A stretch of DNA of 64,000 nt. Origin: Leucobacter komagatae. Lineage in GTDB: Bacteria; Actinomycetota; Actinomycetes; Actinomycetales; Microbacteriaceae. Each line of letters starts with the position of its first letter. Within the stretch, counting starts at the first letter, position 1. Below the pieces are notes generated by a model. It saw only the letters and a list, made by a program, of their open reading frames with translations, did not search any database and was not told the DNA's origin. Shown one piece after another: positions 8,845 through 17,089 of this stretch. Made by a program: the position numbers and the translations under genes. The stretch lies in contig NZ_VFON01000001.1 of assembly GCF_006716085.1 (NCBI RefSeq), forward strand, positions 2,666,001-2,730,000, in the 5' to 3' direction.

Positions 8845-10419
8845 ATGAAGCTTTCTCTTTCCCGCACCCTCTCGGGTGTCGCGGCGGTGGCTGCCGCGGC
8901 GCTGGTGCTCACCGGCTGCGCCGGCGGGCCTGCAGCGGGCGGTGGTGGCGGCGGCGCAAAGTCGCTCGTCGTCGACGCCTCGTTCGACCTGAAGACCGCC
9001 GACCCGAACCGCCAGTACGAGACGACGGGCTCGATCGTCGCGAAGGCGCTGTACGAACAGCTCCTCACGTTCAATGGCGAGGACGTGACGAAGCCCGTTG
9101 ACGGCCTCGCGAGCTACGAGATGAACGACGACAACACGGTGATGACCCTCACCATGAAGTCGGGCGCGAAATTCTCGGACGGCAGCGACGTGACTGTTGA
9201 CGACGCAGTGTTCTCGCTGCAGCGTGTGCAGGGCGTGAAGGGCAACCCCTCGTTCCTGCTCGACGGTGTGACCGTCGAGAAGACCGGCGACGATACGCTG
9301 ACCCTCACCTCGGCAGAGCCGAACCCGGCGCTCCCCTTCATCCTCCCGAACCCGGCGCTCTCCGTCGTGAACCAGGAGGTTGTCGAGGCGAACGGTGGCA
9401 CCGCTGACGACACCGACGCTGCCGAGACCTTCCTCAACGGCGAGTCGGCAGGCTCGGGCCCCTACGAGCTCGAGTCCTTTGACGCGGCCAAGCAGGTCGT
9501 TTTCAAGGCGAACCCGAACTACACGGGCGACAAGCCGGCCTACGAGCGCGTCGTGCTCCGCAACGTCGAAGGCCCGACCCAGAAGCTCAACGTCGAGAAG
9601 GGCGAGTCGCAGGTTGCGCTCGACCTGAACCCCGACCAGGTGGCAGAGCTCTCGGGCTCGGACGTCAAGGTCGTGAACAACGCGTCGCGCTACATGATCT
9701 TCCTGCTCCTGAACCAGGATCCCGCCGTCAACGCGATGACGAGCAACCCCGACTTCGTGAAGGCAGTGAAGCTCGGCGTCGACTACGACAAGATCGTTGA
9801 CCTCGCGGGCGACGGCTCGGCACGCCCCGGCGGGGTCGTGCCCTCGATCTTCTCGGGCGCACTCACCGCTGAGCAGGGTAACCAGCGCGACGTTGAGGCT
9901 GCCAAGGCAGCGCTCGCGAAGTCGGGCTACGCGGGTGAAAAGATCACCCTGAACTTCCCGAACGACATCACCGTGCAGGGCCTCTCGCTGCAGAGCGTCG
10001 CCGAGAGCGTTCAGGCTCAGCTCTCCGAGGTCGGTATCGCGCTCGAGCTCGCTCCCGCTCCCGTCGCAACCGAGCTCGACGCTTACCGCAACGGCAAGGA
10101 GACCGTTGGCCTCTGGTACTGGGGCCCGGACTTCCCGGACGCCTCGAACTACCTCGTGTTCTCGCCGGGCGAGCTCGTCGGTCTCCGCTCGGGCTGGGCC
10201 GAGGGCGCTGACCCCGCGGTGACCGCCGCGTCTGACGCAGCTCGCACCGCGACCGGTGACGCCCGCGACGCCGCCTACACCGCGTGGCAGGAGGCGCTCA
10301 ACGCGTCGGGCCCGTTCGTGCCGCTCCTGCAGCCGGCGCAGAACGTCGTGACCGCTCCGAGCGTGACCTCCGTGACGACCAACCCCGTCTGGACCGTCGA
10401 CCTTGCCCTCATCAAGTGA
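8845..10419 (+). CDS. Peptide/nickel ABC transporter substrate-binding lipoprotein
   Basis: A 524-residue solute-binding protein of SBP family 5 (DppA/OppA/NikA type). A lipoprotein signal ends at lipobox LTGC (Cys25), followed by a Gly-rich tether (AAGGGGGGGAK). The family features are present: early KTADPNRQYETTG, mid-domain SGPYELESFD, and the late WYWGPDFPDASNYLVFSPGE region. The start ATG has GAGGAGA upstream. It opens a five-gene operon with two permeases and two ATPases, so it should deliver a peptide or similar solute to that importer. Divergent Lrp/AsnC gene suggests amino-acid-responsive control. Confidence 0.92.
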   Translation: MKLSLSRTLSGVAAVAAAALVLTGCAGGPAAGGGGGGAKSLVVDASFDLKTADPNRQYETTGSIVAKALYEQLLTFNGEDVTKPVDGLASYEMNDDNTVMTLTMKSGAKFSDGSDVTVDDAVFSLQRVQGVKGNPSFLLDGVTVEKTGDDTLTLTSAEPNPALPFILPNPALSVVNQEVVEANGGTADDTDAAETFLNGESAGSGPYELESFDAAKQVVFKANPNYTGDKPAYERVVLRNVEGPTQKLNVEKGESQVALDLNPDQVAELSGSDVKVVNNASRYMIFLLLNQDPAVNAMTSNPDFVKAVKLGVDYDKIVDLAGDGSARPGGVVPSIFSGALTAEQGNQRDVEAAKAALAKSGYAGEKITLNFPNDITVQGLSLQSVAESVQAQLSEVGIALELAPAPVATELDAYRNGKETVGLWYWGPDFPDASNYLVFSPGELVGLRSGWAEGADPAVTAASDAARTATGDARDAAYTAWQEALNASGPFVPLLQPAQNVVTAPSVTSVTTNPVWTVDLALIK

Positions 10420-11488
10420 TTCGACTCAGGCACTAGCCGTCGTCGAGCGTAGCGCGCGAAAGGGCCTCCACCCCTTCGCGCGCTACGTCGCCGTTCGGCT
10501 GGGCCTGACCGTGCTTCTGCTGCTCGGCGTGACGGTTGTGACCTTCACGCTCACCAACCTCGTCCCGTCAGACCCCGTCCAGGCCGCGCTCGGCGAGCAG
10601 GCCGCCGCGAACCCCGAGATCGTCGCGAAGTTCCGCGCCGAGCAGGGGCTGGATCAGCCGATCGTCGTGCAGTACTTCACGTACCTCGGCAACGTGCTCC
10701 AGGGCAACCTGGGCACCTCGGTGCAGACGCACCAGCCCGTCGCGAAGGAGCTCGCAACGGCGTTCCCCGCGACGATTGAGCTCGCCGTCATGGCGATCCT
10801 GTGGTCGGCGATCCTCGGCATCGGGCTCGGCCTGTGGGCGGCGCTGAAGCGCCGCACGTTCGTCGACCAGGTGATCCGCGTCGTGAGCCTCATCGGCCTC
10901 TCGTGGCCGACGTTTTGGCTCGCGCTCGTCGCCTACTACCTGTTCTTCTTCCTGCTCGGGATCCTGCCCGGCTCCGGCCGCCTCGACCCGGCGAGCATCC
11001 CGCCGCCGCACGTCACTGGCATGTACACCATCGATGCGCTCCTCATCGGCGACTTCTGGACGTTCTGGGACGCGCTTCGACACCTGATTCTCCCCGCCTC
11101 CGTGCTCGCGCTCTACACGATCGGCCTGCTCACGCGCTTCTCGCGCTCGGCGGTGCTCGAGGTGATGGACATGGACTATGTGAAGGCGGCCCGCGCGAAG
11201 GGCCTGCCGCGGCGAAAGGTGATCTTCGGGTACATCCTGCGCGGCGCCTTTGTGCCGATCTTGACGGTGCTTGGGCTCGCCTTCGGCTCGCTCCTGTCGG
11301 GCACCGTGCTCGTCGAGCAGGTGTTCTCCTGGCACGGTATCGGCCAGTACTCCTTCGCCGCGGCGACCCGCCTCGACCTGCCTGCCATCATGGGCGTCGG
11401 CCTCGTCGTCGGGTTCGTGTACATCGGCCTAAACTTCGTCGTCGACCTGCTGTACGGCGTCATTGACCCGAGAGTGAGAGTCGCATGA
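10403..11488 (+). CDS. ABC transporter permease, DppB type
   Basis: A 361-residue inner-membrane permease of the binding-protein-dependent transport family. It has an N-terminal membrane anchor at about 28-50, the DppB-type extracytoplasmic segment (NLVPSDPVQAALGE...), and further helices with the ATPase-contact EAA loop near VKAARAKGLPRRKV. The most upstream start is a TTG at 10403, overlapping the previous gene by 17 bases in another frame. No good ribosome binding site is visible, so translation is probably coupled to the substrate-binding protein and the exact start is uncertain. It pairs with the DppC-type permease that follows. Confidence 0.9.
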   Translation: MPSSSDSTQALAVVERSARKGLHPFARYVAVRLGLTVLLLLGVTVVTFTLTNLVPSDPVQAALGEQAAANPEIVAKFRAEQGLDQPIVVQYFTYLGNVLQGNLGTSVQTHQPVAKELATAFPATIELAVMAILWSAILGIGLGLWAALKRRTFVDQVIRVVSLIGLSWPTFWLALVAYYLFFFLLGILPGSGRLDPASIPPPHVTGMYTIDALLIGDFWTFWDALRHLILPASVLALYTIGLLTRFSRSAVLEVMDMDYVKAARAKGLPRRKVIFGYILRGAFVPILTVLGLAFGSLLSGTVLVEQVFSWHGIGQYSFAAATRLDLPAIMGVGLVVGFVYIGLNFVVDLLYGVIDPRVRVA

Positions 11489-12369
11489 GCGCCGACATTC
11501 TGGCGGAGCGTACGCGCCGCAAGCGGCGGCTGAGCCTGCCGCCCGCGTTCCGCACGCCCCTCGCGATCGCCGGCGTGGTGATCATCGCCGCTTGGCTCTT
11601 GATCGCGCTGTTCGCGCCGCTCATCGCGCCCGCCGACCCGCTCGCGCAGGATTTCCCGCGCCTCCTCCCACCCGGGCCGGAGCACTGGTTCGGCACCGAC
11701 CAGGTCGGGCGCGACGTGCTGTCGCGCGTGATCCACGGGTCGCGCATCTCGCTACCGCTCTCGCTCGGCCTCGTCGCCTCGGCGATGGTCGTGGGCGGCA
11801 TCCTCGGAGCGATCGCCGGCTACTTCGGTAAGGTCGTCGACGAGGTCATCATGCGTATCGCTGACCTCGTGTTCGCGTTCCCGACGATCATCCTCGCGAT
11901 GGTCATCACCGCGGCACTCGGGCCGAGCCTCACGAACGCCGTCATCGCGATGCTCATCGTGTCGTGGCCGGCGTACGCGCGTGTGACCCGGTCGCTCGTC
12001 GTGAGCGCGCGTAGCCAGGAGTACGTCATCGCCGGCCGCCTGCTCGGCGCCGGCCCCTTCACGACGCTTCGCCGCGACGTGATGCCGAACGTGCTCGCGC
12101 CCGTGTTCGTGCTCGCGACCCTCGATGTCGGCACCGCGATGCTGCTGCTCTCTGGGCTCTCGTTCCTGGGGCTCGGCGCAGTGCCGCCAACCCCCGATTG
12201 GGGCGCGATGGTCGCTGGCGGCATCGAGCAGTTCTCGTCGTGGTGGATCTCGGCCTTCCCCGGCCTCGCGATCTTCACCGTCGTCATCGCTTTCAACTTC
12301 CTCGGTGACTCGCTGCGTGACTCGCTCGACCCCCACACCCAGGACGCAGTGCAGGGGAGGGCAATGTGA
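11485..12369 (+). CDS. ABC transporter permease, DppC type
   Basis: A 294-residue membrane permease, partner of the preceding DppB-type subunit. It has the N-terminal DppC-type helix (about 24-46), the conserved HWFGTDQVGRDVLSR segment near 74-88, and an EAA-type loop (SQEYVIAGRLLGAGP) that contacts the ATPases. ATGA overlap with the upstream gene and a 4-base overlap with the downstream ATPase indicate translational coupling throughout the operon. Confidence 0.92.
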   Translation: MSADILAERTRRKRRLSLPPAFRTPLAIAGVVIIAAWLLIALFAPLIAPADPLAQDFPRLLPPGPEHWFGTDQVGRDVLSRVIHGSRISLPLSLGLVASAMVVGGILGAIAGYFGKVVDEVIMRIADLVFAFPTIILAMVITAALGPSLTNAVIAMLIVSWPAYARVTRSLVVSARSQEYVIAGRLLGAGPFTTLRRDVMPNVLAPVFVLATLDVGTAMLLLSGLSFLGLGAVPPTPDWGAMVAGGIEQFSSWWISAFPGLAIFTVVIAFNFLGDSLRDSLDPHTQDAVQGRAM

Positions 12370-13247
12370 ACGCCGCACAGGCAACCGAAGCGGCCCGCGG
12401 CGGGCTGCAGATCCGCGGGCTCACGGTCTCGTTCGGGTCGGAGGCGAAGCCGGTACCGATCGTGCGCGGCATCGACATCGACCTCGTGCCGGGGCAGATC
12501 ACCGGCCTCGCCGGCGAGTCAGGCTCGGGCAAATCGATGACCGGCCTCGCGATGTGCGGCCTGCTGCCAGCGGGCGCTCGCACCGGCGGGCGGATCGACT
12601 TCGACGGCAAGAACCTGCTCGAAGCGAGTGAGCGCGAGCTTGAGCGCACCCGCGGCACGCGGGTCGCGATGGTCTTCCAAGACCCGACGGCGAGCCTCCA
12701 CCCGATGCTCTCGATCGGGCACCAGCTGACCGACCACCTGCGAGTGCACGAGAAGATCGACAAGCGCGCGGCACGCGCGCGGGCGATCGCAACGCTTGAG
12801 CGCGTCAGGGTGCCAGACCCCGAGACCGCGATCAAGAAGTACCCGCACCAGTTCTCGGGCGGTCAGCTGCAGCGCATCGCGATCGCGATGGCGATCATCT
12901 GCGAGCCCGAGATCTTGATCGCCGACGAGCCGACGACTGCGCTTGACGTGACCGTGCAGGCGGGCGTGCTCCGCCTGCTGCGCTCGCTGTGTGACGAGCT
13001 CGGACTCGCCGTGCTGCTCATCACGCACGACCTCGGCGTGATGTCGAGCCTCGCTGACCGGATCTCGGTCATGCGCGAGGGCGTCATCATCGAGGAGGGG
13101 CCACGGTTTGACGTGCTTCGCCGGCCGCGCGAGGAGTACACCCGCGCGCTCGTCGCGGCGCTGCCGAACCACGAGCCGTTCCTTGACGACGAGCCCGCAG
13201 TGGGCACAGACGGCGCCGCAGCGCGCGGCACGGAGGAGACAGCATGA
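12366..13247 (+). CDS. ABC transporter ATP-binding protein, DppD type
   Basis: A 293-residue ATPase that drives the peptide importer. Walker A GESGSGKS is at 50-57, the Q-loop near VFQDPTASLHP, the ABC signature FSGGQLQR near 160, Walker B as ILIADEPT and the switch His in LLITHDLG. The C-terminal EEYTRALVAALP is the oligopeptide/dipeptide C-terminal motif of this subfamily. The start is a GTG inside an ATGTGA overlap. It works as a heterodimer with the following DppF-type subunit. Confidence 0.92.
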   Translation: MNAAQATEAARGGLQIRGLTVSFGSEAKPVPIVRGIDIDLVPGQITGLAGESGSGKSMTGLAMCGLLPAGARTGGRIDFDGKNLLEASERELERTRGTRVAMVFQDPTASLHPMLSIGHQLTDHLRVHEKIDKRAARARAIATLERVRVPDPETAIKKYPHQFSGGQLQRIAIAMAIICEPEILIADEPTTALDVTVQAGVLRLLRSLCDELGLAVLLITHDLGVMSSLADRISVMREGVIIEEGPRFDVLRRPREEYTRALVAALPNHEPFLDDEPAVGTDGAAARGTEETA

Positions 13248-14035
13248 CCGAGCCACTTCTCAAGGTCGACGCCCTCACGGTGCGCTACCGGCTTCCAGGC
13301 GGCGGCACGCTGACCGCCGTGAACGAGGTTTCGCTCGACATTGCCCCGGGCAGCGTCGTCGGCCTCGTCGGCGAGTCTGGTTGCGGCAAGTCGACGATGG
13401 CGCGCGCCGTATGCGGGCTCGAGCCCATCGCGGGCGGCCGGATCGAATTCATGGGCGCCGAGGTGAAGAAGCTCGGCATGGGGCGCCGTCCCGCCGAACT
13501 CATGGGCATCCAGATGGTGTTCCAGAACCCTTACGCCTCGCTCAACCCGCGCCGCACGGTCGGCAGCCAGATCGAGGATGGCCTCCGGGCGAACCCCGAG
13601 ACGGTGAGCTGGAGTGTCGCCGACCTGCTCCGCGAGGTCGAGCTTCCGGCCGACGTCGGGGGCCGGTTCCCGCACCAGTTCTCGGGCGGCCAGCGCCAGC
13701 GCATCGCGATCGCGCGCGCGATCGCTTCGGGCCCGCGGCTGCTCATCGGTGATGAGCCGATCGCGTCACTCGACGCGAGTCTGCAGGCACGCGTTGCCGT
13801 GCTGATGCGCAAACTCGCGCTCGACTCGGGCGCCTCGCTGCTGTTCATCAGCCACGACCTCGCGGTCGTTCGCACGATCGCCGATGAGGTCGCCGTCATG
13901 AACCGCGGCGTCATCGTCGAGCGGGGCACGGCCGAGCGAGTCTGGAACGACCCGCAGGAGCCGTACACGCAGCGCCTGCTCGCCGCGATCCCAGCGGTCG
14001 ACGGCCTCGGTACGCTGCCGGGGCTGGACGCGTAG
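13244..14035 (+). CDS. ABC transporter ATP-binding protein, DppF type
   Basis: A 263-residue second ATPase of the importer. Walker A GESGCGKS is at 43-50, Q-loop FQNPYASLNPR, signature FSGGQRQR, Walker B LLIGDEPI and switch His in FISHDLA. The Walker B tail reads DEPIAS where DEPVSA is usual, a minor variation. It overlaps the DppD-type gene by ATGA and is the last gene of the operon, followed by a strong terminator. Confidence 0.92.
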   Translation: MTEPLLKVDALTVRYRLPGGGTLTAVNEVSLDIAPGSVVGLVGESGCGKSTMARAVCGLEPIAGGRIEFMGAEVKKLGMGRRPAELMGIQMVFQNPYASLNPRRTVGSQIEDGLRANPETVSWSVADLLREVELPADVGGRFPHQFSGGQRQRIAIARAIASGPRLLIGDEPIASLDASLQARVAVLMRKLALDSGASLLFISHDLAVVRTIADEVAVMNRGVIVERGTAERVWNDPQEPYTQRLLAAIPAVDGLGTLPGLDA

Positions 14036-14053
14036 CGAGCAAGCGCAACCATC

Positions 14054-14093
14054 GAGCGGGGTGTCCCGGGCGTATGCCCAGGGCGCCCCGCTC
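14054..14093 (+). terminator. Terminator of the first ABC operon
   Basis: An 18-bp stem with two G-T pairs and one mismatch (14054-14071 with 14076-14093) has a GTAT loop and is followed by GCTTTAG. The terminator runs directly into the TAGACT box of the next gene. Confidence 0.8.
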
Positions 14094-14097
14094 GCTT

Positions 14098-14103
14098 TAG
14101 ACT
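14098..14103 (+). promoter_or_regulatory. -10 box TAGACT, leaderless promoter
   Basis: TAGACT lies exactly six bases before the GTG at 14110 and overlaps the tail of the upstream terminator. Confidence 0.6.
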
Positions 14104-14109
14104 GGGAGC

Positions 14110-14796
14110 GTGCCAACCACCGACCCCGCAGCGCAGCAGGCCGCGCCACCGGAGGCGCCGACCGCGCCGCGGGCGGGGCAGCGGCTCGCCGGGTGGGCGC
14201 GCAGGGTGCCGACGGGCTGGTTTGCCGGGATCCTCACGGGTCTCTTCCTCGCCGTGACCGCGGCGTTTGGCGGCCTCGCGCAGGTCGTGCCTCCCGCCGT
14301 TGCAGCGATCGAGCCGGGCGATGCGCAGGTTGGCCCGCAGCTTGCCCTGGAGGTCGAGCGCGCCGTGCTCTTCGAGAGGTTCCCCGAGGCCGGGGCCTAC
14401 GCCGGGGAGGGCGAGGTTGTGCTCGCGCTGCTCGTGAACGCCGAGAACCGCTGGAACGAGCCGCTCTTGAGCTCGCGCGGCGCGATCGAGCAGGCGCTCA
14501 GGGTTGAGGGCCTCGGCGACGACATCGCGGGCGCAGAGCCCGCGTCGATCGCACGGCTCGACGACGCGACCTTCGGCCCGTGGCTGCAACCAGGCGTACC
14601 CGCTGACCTCGTCGTGAGCTGGGTTGTGCCAGCTGACAGCGTGGCCGAGGGCGACGGCGTGCGCGTCGTCATCCGCGAGGCGGCACTCGAGCGCGGGCAG
14701 CGCCTGACGAGCGACGAGCGCTGGTCGAACCCGAAGCCCGTCGCGGCGGTCGAGCTCGCGGTCGTTCGTGGCGCGGCAGCGGAGGGCTCGCAGTGA
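14110..14796 (+). CDS. Single-pass membrane protein of unknown function (1 of 3)
   Basis: A 228-residue protein I do not recognise. A Pro/Ala-rich cytoplasmic N-terminus (about 1-36) leads to one hydrophobic segment at about 37-58 (GWFAGILTGLFLAVTAAFGG). The rest is an acidic extracytoplasmic domain of about 165 residues with no cysteines and beta-rich character. It is the first of three GTGA/ATGA-coupled genes that each encode one N-terminal membrane segment plus an outer domain. The GTG start with a TAGACT box six bases upstream suggests leaderless transcription. It may form a membrane complex with its two partners and the polytopic protein encoded opposite; this is inferred only from gene arrangement. 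Confidence 0.75.
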   Translation: MPTTDPAAQQAAPPEAPTAPRAGQRLAGWARRVPTGWFAGILTGLFLAVTAAFGGLAQVVPPAVAAIEPGDAQVGPQLALEVERAVLFERFPEAGAYAGEGEVVLALLVNAENRWNEPLLSSRGAIEQALRVEGLGDDIAGAEPASIARLDDATFGPWLQPGVPADLVVSWVVPADSVAEGDGVRVVIREAALERGQRLTSDERWSNPKPVAAVELAVVRGAAAEGSQ

Positions 14797-15392
14797 CGTC
14801 CGCGCGACGCCGGTCGCGCGCGGTGGCGGCCTGGGGCGGCGGCCTGCTCCTGCTGGTGCTCGCCTCCCTGCTGTTGCGCGCCGTTCCCTCGGACGCCGAC
14901 AGCGAGCGGCCCTTCGTGGTCACGGCCGCGGTCGGTGAGGCCGCGACGGCCCGCACCTTTACCGTCACCGTCACCGATGCGGGGCTCGCAGACACGCTTC
15001 GCGCGGGCGACTGGGAGCAGCCGGGTAACTGGCTGGTTGTTGATCTCTCGGTTGAGGGGGCCGGGAGCGACGCGACGAGCTACCTGGGGCGGGCCGCGTT
15101 CGTGCTCGGAACGGGCGCGGGGGTTGGTCCGGGCGCTGAGAGCGGGCGCCGCGAGTATCGCGCGAGCGAACGGTTCCTGTCCCTCGTCAACGGGCCGCTG
15201 GTGACGGGAGTGCCCCAAACCGGGAGCATCGCGTTCGAGCTCCCGGCGGGCGCGGCGGGCCAAGGGGCCATCGAGTTTGCGCAGCACGGCGACACCCGGC
15301 TCGACTCGCTCGTGAGCGTCGCCCTCGACCTCGACGAGCTGCAGCGGGTGCCCGAGCGCGAGGTCCGCGAGACAGGGTGGGGTAGTGAATGA
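14793..15392 (+). CDS. Membrane-anchored protein of unknown function (2 of 3)
   Basis: A 199-residue protein with a basic N-terminus, one hydrophobic segment at about 12-30 and an outer domain. That domain has an alternating pattern (FTVTVTDAGLADTLR, then NWLVVDLSVEG, then TGSIAFELPAG) that resembles the immunoglobulin-like fold of DUF4352/telomeric-repeat-binding-type exported proteins. That resemblance is weak and by eye. The GTG start overlaps the previous stop by four bases. No catalytic motif is visible. Confidence 0.72.
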   Translation: MTSARRRSRAVAAWGGGLLLLVLASLLLRAVPSDADSERPFVVTAAVGEAATARTFTVTVTDAGLADTLRAGDWEQPGNWLVVDLSVEGAGSDATSYLGRAAFVLGTGAGVGPGAESGRREYRASERFLSLVNGPLVTGVPQTGSIAFELPAGAAGQGAIEFAQHGDTRLDSLVSVALDLDELQRVPEREVRETGWGSE

Positions 15393-15898
15393 ACTGGTTG
15401 CGAACGAACAGGGTCGCGCTCATCGCGCTCCTCGTGTTGCTGCCCGTCACCGCGGGGGTGATGAGCTGGAGCGCCTGGAGCGGCTACGCCTCGAACCAGC
15501 CGACTGAGCGGGCTCCGATCGCCGGCGGCGCGGTGAACTACGCGGGCGCGATTATCGGGCCAGCGCAGCCGACCGAGCTCGACGCCGAGGCGTACGGTCT
15601 CCCCGCGGGCACCCGGCTGATCAGGGTCGTGCTTCCCGTGAAGCCGGCCTCGGGGCAGCGGGCGACCTGCCAGGCCCCCGAGCTGTGGGATCGCGGAGGC
15701 GAGCGGCGCTGGGCGGAGCGCTCCGACACGATTGGCGCCGAGCCGCTCGAGCGACTCACCGCGTGCACCGGCGACGAGTCGCCCTACGAGCTCGTACTCG
15801 ACTACGTCGTGCCAGACGACGCCCGAGAGCTGTCGCTCGCCGTCATCTCGTCCGAGGAGTTGCCGGTGTTCGCCGAGATCCCGATCATCTCGTCGTAG
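15389..15898 (+). CDS. Membrane-anchored protein of unknown function (3 of 3)
   Basis: A 169-residue protein with a short basic N-terminus (MNWLRTNR), a hydrophobic segment at about 9-29 and an outer domain with two cysteines (in ATCQAPELW and LTACTGDES) that could form a disulfide outside the cell. It is coupled to the previous gene by ATGA. Its last 97 bases are antisense to the 3' end of the polytopic membrane protein gene on the other strand, an unusually long convergent overlap. Function unknown. Confidence 0.72.
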   Translation: MNWLRTNRVALIALLVLLPVTAGVMSWSAWSGYASNQPTERAPIAGGAVNYAGAIIGPAQPTELDAEAYGLPAGTRLIRVVLPVKPASGQRATCQAPELWDRGGERRWAERSDTIGAEPLERLTACTGDESPYELVLDYVVPDDARELSLAVISSEELPVFAEIPIISS

Positions 15899-17061
15899 CT
15901 GCTGGCGACGAGCGCCATGCGAATCGGCTCGATGATGAGCGGGATCGCGAGCAGGATCAACGAGTCTGCGAGCAGCCAGAAGCTGTTGATATCGTGCGGC
16001 CCGAGCGCCCTGAAGATTCCGACACGGAGGGCGCCCTCTAAGAACAGGACGGCGGTGAACGCGAGCACGTACGCGCCGATGAACGCTGGCCCCGCCGTGC
16101 GCATGTGGAGGATCGCCTTCCAGATCGGCGTGAAGCGCGAAGCAAAGTCGCGCCAGAGGTCGCCGAGGCGCGAGCGGAGCTGCTGGGGGAGCACCTGGAA
16201 ACGCTGTTCGACCCGGGCTGCGCGCTTCGGCACGGTGAGGCTGGGCGCCGACAGCTGCACCGAGCGCCCGTAGATGACGCCGACGATCGCGAGCCAGGCG
16301 AGCGGCGCGATCGTGACCTTTGCGGCCTCACCGATGATGAGCGCGACGGTATCCCATGCCGCACCCAGCGGCGCGAGCCAGCCCGTGAGGTTCGCTCGCA
16401 GGTCGGCGAGCCACACCATGGCCTGGCGCGAGTCAACCCAGGCGGTGAACGCCTCGACGCCGCGCGAGATGATCGTCGCGGAGAGGTAGATCCAGAGCGT
16501 CTCAAGGTAGACGGCCGCGAGCGCGAAGCCGCCCGGGAGGCGCTCGCGGTAGCGCCCCCACAGCCAGCGAAGCCCGTACGCCACGACGATGAGCGCGATG
16601 GCAGAGACGGAGACCCCGAGCACGGCGGGGGCCGGCACCGCCTCCGTGGCGTCGGTGTCTGTCGTGAAGATGATGTCGGCGCGCACCTCAAGCAGCCTGT
16701 GCAGGTAGCTCGTGACGTCGTCGGCGAGGTAGCCCCGAGCCGCGTAGAACGCGACGAAGGGCAGAAGCGCGGCAAGGAGTGCGTCGGTGAAGCGTCTGGC
16801 TGGCCGCTTCTCTGACTCTGGGAGCGCGCCGACGTGGGTGAGCCCGTCGCGCAGCACGACGAGCATCGCGACGAGCGCGACGAGGCGGGCGAGCACCGCG
16901 AGCGGCAGCAGCAGCGTGCCGAGCTCTTCAGCCCACGCGCCGACGAAGCCGGCGAGCTGAATGAGCAGGTGGTGCACGAGCATCCCCGCGAGGTAGCAGG
17001 CAACAAGAAGCGGACCGTACGTCACGAGGAGACGTACGGTCCGCTTCCCTGCTGCGAGCAT
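15802..17061 (-). CDS. Polytopic membrane protein of unknown function
   Basis: A 419-residue protein with about eight hydrophobic segments (roughly 10-32, 44-66, 88-108, 145-167, 180-200, 235-262, 322-345 and 358-382) and a Ser/Thr-rich cytoplasmic tail. I do not recognise the family. It is encoded opposite the three single-pass membrane proteins, overlapping the last by 97 bases. The start at 17061 lacks a good ribosome binding site, and codons 5-18 sit in a perfect 17-bp hairpin that looks like the terminator of the upstream carboxylase gene. A start at Met27 (16983) would avoid the hairpin but would remove the first membrane segment. Confidence 0.7.
   Translation of the reverse strand: MLAAGKRTVRLLVTYGPLLVACYLAGMLVHHLLIQLAGFVGAWAEELGTLLLPLAVLARLVALVAMLVVLRDGLTHVGALPESEKRPARRFTDALLAALLPFVAFYAARGYLADDVTSYLHRLLEVRADIIFTTDTDATEAVPAPAVLGVSVSAIALIVVAYGLRWLWGRYRERLPGGFALAAVYLETLWIYLSATIISRGVEAFTAWVDSRQAMVWLADLRANLTGWLAPLGAAWDTVALIIGEAAKVTIAPLAWLAIVGVIYGRSVQLSAPSLTVPKRAARVEQRFQVLPQQLRSRLGDLWRDFASRFTPIWKAILHMRTAGPAFIGAYVLAFTAVLFLEGALRVGIFRALGPHDINSFWLLADSLILLAIPLIIEPIRMALVASSYDEMIGISANTGNSSDEMTASDSSRASSGTT
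17007..17047 (-). terminator. Terminator-like hairpin, inside the next gene's 5' end
   Basis: A perfect 17-bp inverted repeat (17007-17023 with 17031-17047) has a 7-base loop and, on the minus strand, is followed by TTGTTGCC. It begins 43 bases after the carboxylase stop codon but lies within codons 5-18 of the polytopic membrane protein reading frame. Confidence 0.65.
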
Positions 17062-17089
17062 GTGCAGCGCCTGCGGCTTCCCGGCCTAC

